Origin: Paracoccaceae bacterium
Lineage (GTDB): Bacteria > Pseudomonadota > Alphaproteobacteria > Rhodobacterales > Rhodobacteraceae
DNA: 64,000 nucleotides
Assembly: GCA_014872875.1 (NCBI GenBank)
Contig: WKFI01000005.1
Span: 62,001 to 126,000 of the forward strand
Direction: 5' to 3'
Below the pieces are notes generated by a model, which worked only from the letters and a program-made list of their open reading frames with translations, was not told the origin of the DNA and ran no database searches. The translations under genes and the position numbers were made by a program. Below are positions 10,074 through 18,993 of this stretch, in pieces. Within the stretch, counting starts at the first letter, position 1. Each line of letters begins with the position of its first letter.

Positions 10074-10844
10074 TCACAGCGCGCTCAGCGCCATTCCTCC
10101 AGCCCCGATCAGCAGGGCAAAACCCAAGGGGCGCGTCACGTAGCGACCCAGATCGGGAAGTTTTTCAAACACCATGATAAGGGTGGCCAGCCCCATGAAG
10201 GCGATGTTCATGACCCCGCCCACAAATGCGAGCAGCATCAAGGCCCAGCAACACCCCAAGCAGACCAGACCCAGCCGCACCCCATTGCGCCAAGGACCTT
10301 CGTCCCAATGCTCCATGAAAAACATGATCGGTCGGCGGCATTTGCTCAGGCAGCCTTCCTTCAGTGGCGAGAATTGATAAATCCCGGCAATCAGCAGCAG
10401 CGCCGCGGACATCAAACTGGATTGGCTGTCGCCAAAAGCGCTCAACAGGTCAGCACGGAAAAGGACCATTTGCATCGCGGCCGCAATAACCGAAAACCCT
10501 AGCCATACAGCAAGATAGCCACCGACCAATGCGCCAAAATTCGTGTTCTGCGCCGAGCGGCTGAGATCCTCATACGTGGCAAAAGCCGGCAACGCCGTCG
10601 GTGACATCATCGCCGCCGACATCAAGCCCCACATCAGAACCATCCGGGCATAACCAGCCCCATCCGGTGTAAGGGTGCACAGATCGCGCCAGAAATCCGC
10701 CCCATAGACCTGCCCGGCTTCGCGCAGATCAAGTGGCACCGACATCAGGTAGAGCACTACCCAGGCAGCAAGGATCAGAGCAAACAGAGCCAGCCAATGC
10801 CAGCCCCCCATCGTCCTTATCCGCTCTGCTACAATGGCTTTCAT
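10074..10844 (-). CDS. DUF2182 domain-containing integral membrane protein (predicted metal-binding)
   Basis: 256 aa polytopic; MVLMWGLMSAAMMSPTALPAFATYEDL and Cys-containing loop (KEGCLSKCRRP). Confidence 0.82.
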   Translation of the reverse strand: MKAIVAERIRTMGGWHWLALFALILAAWVVLYLMSVPLDLREAGQVYGADFWRDLCTLTPDGAGYARMVLMWGLMSAAMMSPTALPAFATYEDLSRSAQNTNFGALVGGYLAVWLGFSVIAAAMQMVLFRADLLSAFGDSQSSLMSAALLLIAGIYQFSPLKEGCLSKCRRPIMFFMEHWDEGPWRNGVRLGLVCLGCCWALMLLAFVGGVMNIAFMGLATLIMVFEKLPDLGRYVTRPLGFALLIGAGGMALSAL

Positions 10845-10884
10845 GCCAAGCTCCGGGTAGATGTATCACGACTCAACGCTTGAG

Positions 10885-10914
10885 TTTTAAATGTCAGACT
10901 TTTAAATGTCAGAC
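10885..10914. repeat. Perfect tandem 15-bp direct repeat (ttttaaatgtcagac x2), candidate operator
   Basis: Read directly: ...ttttaaatgtcagac|ttttaaatgtcagac|aaatga..., between divergent DUF2182 and GntR genes. Confidence 0.85.
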
Positions 10915-10970
10915 AAATGAAAAATCGTCGCGCACCGCAAAACGCGACGGCACCACACCGGGGATGGCCC

Positions 10971-11705
10971 ATGAAAATCGACCCGAACAGCAATGCGGAT
11001 CTTTCCGTCCAGATCGCCCAGGCGATCCGCAATGCGATCATATCAGGGCAGTTGATCGTGGATGAACGCCTGCCTTCCGAGGCCGAGCTCGCCGATCAGT
11101 TCCAGGTGTCCCGCCCAACCGTGCGCGAAGCGTTGAAACGGTTGGCGGCGCAATCGCTGATCCGGACGCAGCGTGGAGCATCGGGTGGTGCATTCGTGAA
11201 CCGGCTCAGCTTTGAAGATGCCTATTCCCAGCAAATCACCACTTCGACACTCTTGTTGTCGATGAATGCCGTGGCCTTTGATACCGCTTGTGAAGCGCGC
11301 TATGCATTGGAACGCGCCTGCGCGCCCCTTTCGGCGCAGCGGCGCACACCAGACCAGTTGGCCACCATGCGGGCCGAGATTTTTCGGCAGTCTCAACCGG
11401 GTCTCACGGACGAAGCCTTCTGCGCGTCGGATGTAGCCTTTCACCGGGCTCTGGTAGATGGTGCTGGAAACCCTGTCTTGTCCTATCAACTGGCTGGAGC
11501 AGTTGAGGCGATGCAGCCGTTGATGAACATGATCACATTTACCGCCCGTTCACGGGAAGAAATCATAGCCCTGCATACCGAAATCGCCGATGGGCTTGAC
11601 GAAAAGGACGCCGAGAGCGTGGACACGGCACTGTGCGCCTTGGAACGGTACACCCGCAAACTGGCGCTCGACGTGGCCGAACGTAAGCGCAGCAAGACCC
11701 AGTAG
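10971..11705 (+). CDS. GntR/FadR family transcriptional regulator
   Basis: Winged HTH ...AIRNAIISGQLIVDERLPSEAELADQFQVSRPTVREALKRLAAQSLIRTQRG; FCD-like C-terminus. Alternative ATG at 10917. Confidence 0.88.
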   Translation: MKIDPNSNADLSVQIAQAIRNAIISGQLIVDERLPSEAELADQFQVSRPTVREALKRLAAQSLIRTQRGASGGAFVNRLSFEDAYSQQITTSTLLLSMNAVAFDTACEARYALERACAPLSAQRRTPDQLATMRAEIFRQSQPGLTDEAFCASDVAFHRALVDGAGNPVLSYQLAGAVEAMQPLMNMITFTARSREEIIALHTEIADGLDEKDAESVDTALCALERYTRKLALDVAERKRSKTQ

Positions 11706-11858
11706 CGTCTGCGTTTCCCCGGCGAATAGATAACTTTCAAATATTCCTTGACGTGAATGGCTCGGGTCATGAACACTCGGTCCATCAGGCATTTCGTCGA
11801 CGCCAAGATCGACACCTTCAAAATACTATAAAATACCAATGCTTTACGGGAGGAAGTT

Positions 11859-13259
11859 ATGAATCTGAGACCGGACCCTACCTTCTATCCATCCCCCAAG
11901 AATGCGATGGAAGCACCGGCTGAAACCCTGGCCTTTACACTGATGTTGAGCCCTGATTTTTCGCAACCTGACGGGTTGGCCGTGGTTAATGTGGATCCCA
12001 GTTCGGACGATTATGGCAAGATCGTTCACACGGTAATGATGCCCAACAAGGGCGACGAGTTTCACCATTTCGGATGGAATGCCTGTTCTTCGGCCCTGTC
12101 GCCGCTCACAGGTCATGCGTTTCTGGAACGCCGCTATCTGATCATTCCGGGCATCCGCTCCAGTCGGATTTACGTCGTGGACGTGAAAGACCCCTTGGAT
12201 GCAAAGATTCACAAGATTATCGAACCCGAAGAAGTATATGAAAAAACAGGGTATTCCCGCCCCCACACCATTCATTGCGGACCTGAAGGCATTTACGTCA
12301 GCACCTTGGGTGGCGGCGGGCCAGACGGAACTGACGGCCCGCCGGGCATTTTCATTCTAGACTGCCAGACCTTTGACATCATCGGCCGGTACGAGATTGA
12401 ACGCGGCGTGCAGGACAAACACTACGATTTCTGGTGGAACCTGCCGCGCGACTACATGGTCAGCTCGGAATGGGCGCTGCCACCGCAATTCGAAAACGGC
12501 ATCGTGGCCGAGGATCTTTTGTCCAACAAATACGGTCACAAGATCCATTTCTGGAATCTGCGGGAACGCAAGAATGTCCAGACAATCGATCTTGGTGAAA
12601 ACCACCAGATGGCGCTTGAAATCCGCCCCGCGCATGACCCTGCAAAACAGCACGGGTTTGTCGGTGTGGTGGTCGACACCACCAACCTTCAGGGCGCGAT
12701 CTTCACCTGGTGGCAAAAGGAAGACGGGACATTTGAGGCCAAGAAAACCATCACCATTGACCCGCAACCTGCAGATCCGGACGACCTGCCGGAACTGTTG
12801 AAAGGGTTCTCGGCCGTGCCCGCGCTTGTCACCGATATCGACCTGAGCTTGGACGATCGGTTCCTCTATGTCGCATGCTGGGGACAAGGCGAGATGCATC
12901 AATATGATGTCTCGGACCCGCTGAACCCGGTTCTGGCCGGCAAGGTCGAGATTGGCGGGATTGTCAAAAAGACCAAACATCCCAATGGCAAGGACTTTGG
13001 GTATGGCCCGCAGATGGTCGAGATCAGCCGCGATGGCAAACGGGTCTATTGGACCAACTCGCTGTACTCAACCTGGGACGACCAATTCTATCCGGGTGAA
13101 CGCGGGGCTGCGATGGTCATGGCAAATGCCGGACCAGATGGCGGTCTGACGCTGGACGAAAACTTCTGGGTCGAGTTCCCCGAAGGCTATCGCAGCCACC
13201 AGATCCGGTTGGAGGGCGGCGACTGCTCCACAGACAGCTTCTGCTACCCATCGGTCTGA
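11859..13259 (+). CDS. mtoX: Selenium-binding protein SBP56 family, candidate methanethiol oxidase
   Basis: 466 aa SELENBP1/MTO-like (KIVHTVMMPNKGDEFHHFGWNACSSAL...; GYGPQMVEISRDGKRVYWTNSLYSTWDDQFYP). Confidence 0.85.
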   Translation: MNLRPDPTFYPSPKNAMEAPAETLAFTLMLSPDFSQPDGLAVVNVDPSSDDYGKIVHTVMMPNKGDEFHHFGWNACSSALSPLTGHAFLERRYLIIPGIRSSRIYVVDVKDPLDAKIHKIIEPEEVYEKTGYSRPHTIHCGPEGIYVSTLGGGGPDGTDGPPGIFILDCQTFDIIGRYEIERGVQDKHYDFWWNLPRDYMVSSEWALPPQFENGIVAEDLLSNKYGHKIHFWNLRERKNVQTIDLGENHQMALEIRPAHDPAKQHGFVGVVVDTTNLQGAIFTWWQKEDGTFEAKKTITIDPQPADPDDLPELLKGFSAVPALVTDIDLSLDDRFLYVACWGQGEMHQYDVSDPLNPVLAGKVEIGGIVKKTKHPNGKDFGYGPQMVEISRDGKRVYWTNSLYSTWDDQFYPGERGAAMVMANAGPDGGLTLDENFWVEFPEGYRSHQIRLEGGDCSTDSFCYPSV

Positions 13260-13272
13260 CTTGGAAGGCTTG

Positions 13273-13923
13273 ATGACAACAACGGCCGGCCTCTGGCTGG
13301 CCGTTGTGCTGAGCGGGTTGTATCACGGAATGAATCCCGGGATGGGGTGGCCGTTGGCCGTGTCCTCGGCACTGATGGAGCGGCGCGCTCAAGCCCTGTG
13401 GCAGGCCCTAGGCGCATTGGCCATCGGACACTTCATCGCCATGCTGGCGATCCTCCTGCCCTTTGCGGTGATGACCGTTCTGGTCGAGTGGCAACGGGAG
13501 ATCCGGAACGGGGCATCATTGATCGTGATCGCAATGGGGCTGTATCTCGCCATCATACGCCGTCACCCCCGATTTCTGTCGCGTATCCCACCGTCCCGGC
13601 TTGCCTTGTGGTCATTTTTGGTGGCGCTGGCACACGGCGCCGCGCTGATGCTGGTGCCAATCTATCTGGGCCTGTGTGACGTGAACGAACTGGACACAGG
13701 TCACCGGGCCGCGTCGGAGTTGCTGGCACGCAACGGCGCCCTGATCCTTGGGGTCGCTGTTCTGCACAGCATCGCCATGATCAGTGTCGGCGCTGGATTC
13801 GCTTGGGCCGTTTACAGATGGCTGGGCCTGCAGTTCCTGTCGCGCAGCTGGTTCGATCTGGAATTGGTCTGGGCGTTGAGCCTTGTACTGGTTGGAAGTA
13901 TCGGGCTTTGGGCCGCCTATTAA
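13273..13923 (+). CDS. Polytopic membrane protein with N-terminal YHGMNPGMGWP motif, uncharacterised
   Basis: About 216 aa hydrophobic ORF, starts 14 bp after mtoX stop, probable operon; ATG 13273 or TTG 13261. Confidence 0.65.
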   Translation: MTTTAGLWLAVVLSGLYHGMNPGMGWPLAVSSALMERRAQALWQALGALAIGHFIAMLAILLPFAVMTVLVEWQREIRNGASLIVIAMGLYLAIIRRHPRFLSRIPPSRLALWSFLVALAHGAALMLVPIYLGLCDVNELDTGHRAASELLARNGALILGVAVLHSIAMISVGAGFAWAVYRWLGLQFLSRSWFDLELVWALSLVLVGSIGLWAAY

Positions 13924-14059
13924 GTTCCCAAGGTCCTAGCCATGTTTTCAAGACGGCTTAGATCCTCAGACTTTCCAGCCGGTTTTCCAAGCGAATTCCG
14001 CGCAATTCAGCGGAACGAAATCCCCACAGGATGTCTTCCTTCTGGTTGCACCTGCTGAA

Positions 14060-14386
14060 AATACGCATATATTCAGCTCGTTCCCTCGGGGACTATGGAC
14101 ATAAACGCGCTCGTAATAAGCGGATCGGACCCGGGGGCGGTACCCGGCGGCTCCACCAACATCCTTCATTTGGGGATCATGGGGCCGAAATAGGATCGAC
14201 GAACGTCTAAAGGGGTTAGCTTTGTCTCGGCGGGGTGCCACCGTATCGGCCCGACTAGTACAATTGCAAATGACAATCGTGCTCCGGTAGCAGTCGCTGC
14301 GTAAGCAGTGCCTAACACCGAACTTTAAGCCCTTATGCCTAGCCGCGTAAGGCGGGGGTCGCAGGTCCCTGGCAACAGAAACCTGC
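14060..14386 (+). ncRNA. ssrA: Circularly permuted two-piece tmRNA
   Basis: Tag ORF gca aat gac aat cgt gct ccg gta gca gtc gct gcg taa (14266-14304) = ANDNRAPVAVAA*. Acceptor 3' end ...CGGCTCCACCA (14148-14158) precedes 5' end GGGGCCGAAA (14181), and the two pair as a 7-bp acceptor stem. Outer ends approximate. Confidence 0.93.
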
Positions 14387-14506
14387 ACTTTCCCTTCCCT
14401 TTATTGATCAGATGCTTGACCCGTTCCATTGGCTTGGCATAGCTGCCTTTGACAAAGTCAGTGGCGGATCGTCGTGACTGTGCAGGCCAGACGGACAAAG
14501 AGAACG

Positions 14507-15760
14507 ATGATCCCATACACACAGCTGTTCCATGTTTTCTGGCGTATAGGGATACTCTCCTTCGGAGGCCCCGCCGCACAAATTTCGGTCATGCACAAGG
14601 AACTGGTCGAGGACCGCCAGTGGCTGAACGAAGAAGCATTCTTGCGTGCCTTGTCATTCTGCATGTTGCTCCCGGGACCTGAGGCGATGCAACTGGCGAC
14701 CTACGCTGGCTGGAAATTGCGCGGCGTTGCTGGGGGGCTGATTGCCGGATTGTTGTTCGTGCTACCGGGGGCATTTGTCATCGCCGGGCTCGTCGCGGTG
14801 TATGCCATATATGGAGATGTGCCAGGCGTTCAGGCCGCGTTTCTGGGCATCAAGGCTGCAGTCATTGCGATCGTCCTGCAGGCCTTGGCAAGGCTATCAC
14901 AAAAGACACTGAAACAACCCATCGACGCAATTCTGGCGGGATCGGCTTTTGTCGGTATCTTTGCATTCAACCTTCCTTTCCCGCTGATCGTATTGATAGC
15001 TGGTCTTTGGGGGTTTTGGTCCTCTCCAACCAGCGGTCAGACTGAAGTGGAACAGCCTGCGCCGACACGATGGCATGCCGGGTTGAAGACCTGCCTGATC
15101 TGGTTGCCGCTATGGCTGGGGCCAGTCGTTTTCTTGACGCTCACCGGACAAACCTTCCTGGCCGATATGGGCTGGTTTTTTGTCAAACTGGCCGTGGTGA
15201 CCTTTGGCGGCGCCTACGCGGTACTGGCTTACATGAGCCAAACTGTCGTCGATCAATATGGCTGGATCAGCACTGGCCAGATGATCGATGCTTTGGGGCT
15301 GGCGGAAACAACACCCGGCCCCTTGATCCTGGTGACGCAATTCGTAGCAATGCTGGCAGGCTATTTGAACCAAGGCATCGCGTTGGCCATCACTGCCGGA
15401 TTGTTGGCTCTCTGGACAACCTTTGTTCCTTGTTTTCTCTGGATCTTCCTAGCGGCACCACACCTTGAACGCATTACGTCTCATGCCCGACTAAGCGGCG
15501 CCTTGCGCGCAATCACGGCGGCCGTTGTTGGCGTGATCCTGAACCTGTCCGTCTGGTTTTCTATCAACGTCCTGTTCGAAAACTCAACCAATGTGAACGC
15601 TGGACCCGTCACCCTTTCGGTACCTGATTGGTCCAGCCTCAACCTCACTTCAGCACTGCTGACCATAGCGTCCATCGTCTCACTTATGGTCCTGAAACTC
15701 AGACTGGAGGTGGTCTTGTTGGTCATGTTGCTGGCAGCTTGGTTGGCTCATTCCATCTGA
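14507..15760 (+). CDS. chrA: Chromate transporter family protein (ChrA)
   Basis: Duplicated CHR domains: FGGPAAQISVMHKELVEDRQWLNEEAF...LPGPEAMQLATYAG and FGGAYAVLAYMSQTVVDQYGWISTGQMIDALGLAETTPGPLI. Confidence 0.88.
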   Translation: MIPYTQLFHVFWRIGILSFGGPAAQISVMHKELVEDRQWLNEEAFLRALSFCMLLPGPEAMQLATYAGWKLRGVAGGLIAGLLFVLPGAFVIAGLVAVYAIYGDVPGVQAAFLGIKAAVIAIVLQALARLSQKTLKQPIDAILAGSAFVGIFAFNLPFPLIVLIAGLWGFWSSPTSGQTEVEQPAPTRWHAGLKTCLIWLPLWLGPVVFLTLTGQTFLADMGWFFVKLAVVTFGGAYAVLAYMSQTVVDQYGWISTGQMIDALGLAETTPGPLILVTQFVAMLAGYLNQGIALAITAGLLALWTTFVPCFLWIFLAAPHLERITSHARLSGALRAITAAVVGVILNLSVWFSINVLFENSTNVNAGPVTLSVPDWSSLNLTSALLTIASIVSLMVLKLRLEVVLLVMLLAAWLAHSI

Positions 15761-15840
15761 ACCACAATTGCCGCGGTTGGTCTTTTGTTTTCTTTCGAAT
15801 CCCTTATGCTGGCACCAAGTTCAAATTCAGGGAACATTGG

Positions 15841-16305
15841 ATGACCCGCACCATCGACTATGGCAATCTGATGCATTCCGCGATGCGCGGTCTGATCAAG
15901 ACCGTGCTTCAGGACGTCGCCGAGCAGGGATTGCCCGGGAACCACCACTTTTTCATTACGTTCGACACCACTCACCCGGACGCCAAACTGGCGGAATGGC
16001 TGATCGAACGGTACCCAAATGAAATGACAGTGGTTATGCAACACTGGTTCGAAAACCTTGATGTCGGCGATGCTGGCTTTGGCGTAACGTTGAACTTCGG
16101 CGACGCGCCCGAGGCCCTGTATGTGCCTTATGATGCAATCAAGACCTTTGTTGACCCCTCAGTCGAATTCGGACTGCGTTTTGAAACAGCGGAAGACGAA
16201 TTGGAAGAAGAAGAGGACGAACCGCTGGCGGAAGAAGGCACCGAAACGGATACTGTCAGTACTGGTGATGCAGAAGTTGTTTCGCTGGACAGCTTCCGCA
16301 AGTAG
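15841..16305 (+). CDS. sspB: ClpXP specificity-enhancing adaptor, SspB-alpha family
   Basis: 154 aa: IDYGNLMHSAMRGLIKTVLQDVAEQGLPGNHHFFITFDT, acidic linker and C-terminal VVSLDSFRK. Confidence 0.87.
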   Translation: MTRTIDYGNLMHSAMRGLIKTVLQDVAEQGLPGNHHFFITFDTTHPDAKLAEWLIERYPNEMTVVMQHWFENLDVGDAGFGVTLNFGDAPEALYVPYDAIKTFVDPSVEFGLRFETAEDELEEEEDEPLAEEGTETDTVSTGDAEVVSLDSFRK

Positions 16306-16332
16306 TGCAGATCATACCGCTGGAAAAAGCAT

Positions 16333-16358
16333 AAAAACGGGGCTGCTGCCCCGTTTTT
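16333..16358 (+). terminator. Rho-independent (bidirectional) terminator
   Basis: Perfect 11-bp inverted repeat aaaaacggggc-tgct-gccccgttttt between convergent genes. Confidence 0.85.
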
Positions 16359-16390
16359 CGTTGGTTGCATAGTGCCTTCACAGGGCCATT

Positions 16391-16951
16391 CTATTGACGT
16401 TCCAACAGCGTCGATAGTGATCGCAGAGCCGCACCGTCCCGAAACACGACAAAGTCCAGCATCAACCCGCCTTCGACCAACGTCCGATCGAATTGCTGCA
16501 ACTCGTAGTCGCCATTTTCATCCAAGAACAATGAAAACACCGTCAACGTGTCGCCTGTGATCCTTCCCCAGACAAAGGGTTCCCCTTTCATCGGGTCCAA
16601 CGGCACGGCATGCCCAAAGACATTCCTGGTCATAGCCGCTGAATAGATCCCCTCCCGCGCCGAGGGCAAAAAATCAATCGAATATGACTTGGATTTTTGT
16701 CGCCCGTCAGACTTGTATGAGGTCGAAACCCATTCAACCGTGAAGCCGTCCTTGCTTTCCGATATCTTGACACTCATGTCGCGCGGCTTTTTCGTACCGT
16801 CCGCATACACAATTTCCGCCGATCCTGTGTATTCGCCGATGAACGGTTCGATTTCGGCCTGTGCCGACTGTACGGACAGAAGAAGAACACCAACAAAAAC
16901 AATAGCCAAGCCAAGGACGTTCAGGTTTCGATATACAGAAATCACAAGCAA
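16391..16951 (-). CDS. Hypothetical secreted protein
   Basis: 186 aa with N-terminal hydrophobic signal-like segment ending SAQAE; no recognised domain. Confidence 0.6.
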   Translation of the reverse strand: MLVISVYRNLNVLGLAIVFVGVLLLSVQSAQAEIEPFIGEYTGSAEIVYADGTKKPRDMSVKISESKDGFTVEWVSTSYKSDGRQKSKSYSIDFLPSAREGIYSAAMTRNVFGHAVPLDPMKGEPFVWGRITGDTLTVFSLFLDENGDYELQQFDRTLVEGGLMLDFVVFRDGAALRSLSTLLERQ

Positions 16952-17184
16952 GGTCCTTTTTCGATTTTGACGAACACATGGAGTAGTTTAGCCTGAAAGC
17001 GCCTTCGCACAATGAGTTAGCTCACACATCCCACAAAAATGATCCCTCAATTTAATGGGGGCGCGGCGACTGGCCCCTATACCTTGAGGGCGGATCGTCT
17101 ATGCTGCGCGCAACTGGCCAATTGCGCCTTTGGGTCTACTTGGCTAAACGGCATACAATTGCATACGTAACGGAGAATTGACGG

Positions 17185-18579
17185 ATGTCCGCAACCCGCA
17201 CCGAAACCGACAGCTTTGGTCCTCTCGAGGTTCCGGCAGACAAATATTGGGGCGCCCAGACCCAGCGTTCGATCATGAACTTCCCCATTGGGTGGGAAAA
17301 ACAGCCGGTCGCCATCGTGCGTGCGCTGGGTGTGATCAAGAAAGCCTGCGCCATGGCAAACAAGGCCAACGGCAAGCTTGACGACACCATTGCTGACGCG
17401 GTCATTCAGGCAGCTGGCGAAGTCGTCGAAGGAAAATTCGACGACAACTTCCCGCTGGTAGTCTGGCAGACCGGATCGGGCACCCAGTCGAACATGAACT
17501 CGAACGAGGTCATCGCCAACCGCGCGATCGAAATCCTGGGTGGCGTGATTGGCTCAAAGGATCCGGTGCACCCGAACGATCACTGCAACATGGGTCAGTC
17601 ATCCAACGATACCTTCCCCACGGCCATGCACATCGCTGCCGCCATGACCGTGCGTGACGTATTGCTGCCGGGGCTGACAAAACTGGCCGAGGGGCTGGAG
17701 GCGAAGTCCGAAGAGTTCAAGGACATCATCAAGATCGGCCGAACCCACACCCAGGACGCCACGCCCCTGACCCTGGGCCAGGAATTCGGCGGCTACGCGC
17801 ATCAGATCCGCATGGGTATTTCGCGCATCGAGGCCGCGCTGCCCGGCATCTATGAACTGGCCCAGGGCGGCACCGCTGTCGGCACCGGTCTCAACACCCA
17901 GAAAGGCTGGGGTGAAACCGTTGCAGCAAACATGGCTGAAATCACCGGGCTGCCCTTTGTGACAGCTCCTAACAAGTTCGAAGCGCTGGCCGCACATGAC
18001 GCCATGGTCTTCATGTCCGGCGCCTTGGCCAGCGTCGCAGGCGCCATGTACAAGATTGCCAACGACATCCGTTTCCTCGGCTCCGGCCCCCGCTCGGGCC
18101 TTGGCGAGTTGATCCTACCGGAAAACGAGCCGGGTTCCTCGATCATGCCAGGCAAGGTCAACCCGACCCAGGCCGAAGCCATGACCCAGGTCGCCGCCCA
18201 TGTCATGGGCAATGACGCGGCGATGAAGTTCGCGGGCTCACAAGGTCATTTCGAACTGAACGTCTACAACCCGATGATGTCGTACAATCTGCTGCAATCC
18301 ATGCAGCTCTTGGGCGACGTGGCCGACAGCTTCACCGAACGTATGCTGAACGGCATCCAGGCGAACGAACCACGCATCGACAAGTTGATGAAAGAATCTC
18401 TGATGCTGGTCACTGCCCTCGCACCCACCATCGGTTATGACAACGCGACCAAAGTGGCCAAGACCGCGCATAAAAACGGCACCACACTGAAGGAAGAGGC
18501 CATCGCGCTCGGCTTTGTCGACGAGGCGACCTTTGACGCGGTCGTGCGTCCCGAACAGATGATCGGTCCCAAAGACTGA
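17185..18579 (+). CDS. fumC: Fumarate hydratase class II
   Basis: 464 aa; [16 protein letters not shown] signature. Confidence 0.96.
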   Translation: MSATRTETDSFGPLEVPADKYWGAQTQRSIMNFPIGWEKQPVAIVRALGVIKKACAMANKANGKLDDTIADAVIQAAGEVVEGKFDDNFPLVVWQTGSGTQSNMNSNEVIANRAIEILGGVIGSKDPVHPNDHCNMGQSSNDTFPTAMHIAAAMTVRDVLLPGLTKLAEGLEAKSEEFKDIIKIGRTHTQDATPLTLGQEFGGYAHQIRMGISRIEAALPGIYELAQGGTAVGTGLNTQKGWGETVAANMAEITGLPFVTAPNKFEALAAHDAMVFMSGALASVAGAMYKIANDIRFLGSGPRSGLGELILPENEPGSSIMPGKVNPTQAEAMTQVAAHVMGNDAAMKFAGSQGHFELNVYNPMMSYNLLQSMQLLGDVADSFTERMLNGIQANEPRIDKLMKESLMLVTALAPTIGYDNATKVAKTAHKNGTTLKEEAIALGFVDEATFDAVVRPEQMIGPKD

Positions 18580-18755
18580 TGTCGCAACCGGTTAACCTCA
18601 ACCGGTTTCGCAAGCAAAAGGCGCGGGCTGAGAAGAAAGCCCGTGCCGACGAAAACGCCGTGAAATTTGGCCGAACAAAGTCCGAGAAGGATTTGGACAA
18701 GGCGCGAGACGCCAAAGCCAAACGGGACCTGGACGGTCACAAACGCGACCCATGA
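18579..18755 (+). CDS. DUF4169 family small basic protein
   Basis: 58-aa ORF below the supplied track's cutoff: [58 protein letters not shown], overlapping fumC stop and next start. Confidence 0.78.
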   Translation: MSQPVNLNRFRKQKARAEKKARADENAVKFGRTKSEKDLDKARDAKAKRDLDGHKRDP

Positions 18756-18970
18756 ACGAACGTCCCAAGAAGCACTCCCTGACCTTGCGTGGTCACCGAA
18801 CCTCGGTTTCTCTTGAGGACGAATTCTGGCAGGAGTTTCGATCTATCGCCGCAGAGGATGGCCGTGCAATCAATGACTTGGCAGCCGAGATCGATGCTGA
18901 GCGAGGAACTGAAATCGGTCTGGCCTCGGCCATCCGACTTTTTGTTCTGAGACGCTTAAAGTCCCGTTAA
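18752..18970 (+). CDS. Ribbon-helix-helix domain protein
   Basis: 72 aa; HSLTLRGHRTSVSLEDEFWQEFRSIAAEDGRAINDLAAEID. Confidence 0.8.
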   Translation: MNERPKKHSLTLRGHRTSVSLEDEFWQEFRSIAAEDGRAINDLAAEIDAERGTEIGLASAIRLFVLRRLKSR

Positions 18971-18993
18971 CTCTGTTTCGGCATGGTTAAGCC

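Noticed and set aside
13966-14596. Minus-strand ORFs (13966-14388, 14325-14579, 14408-14596)
   Set aside because: Overlap the tmRNA and the start of chrA; no protein homology recognised.
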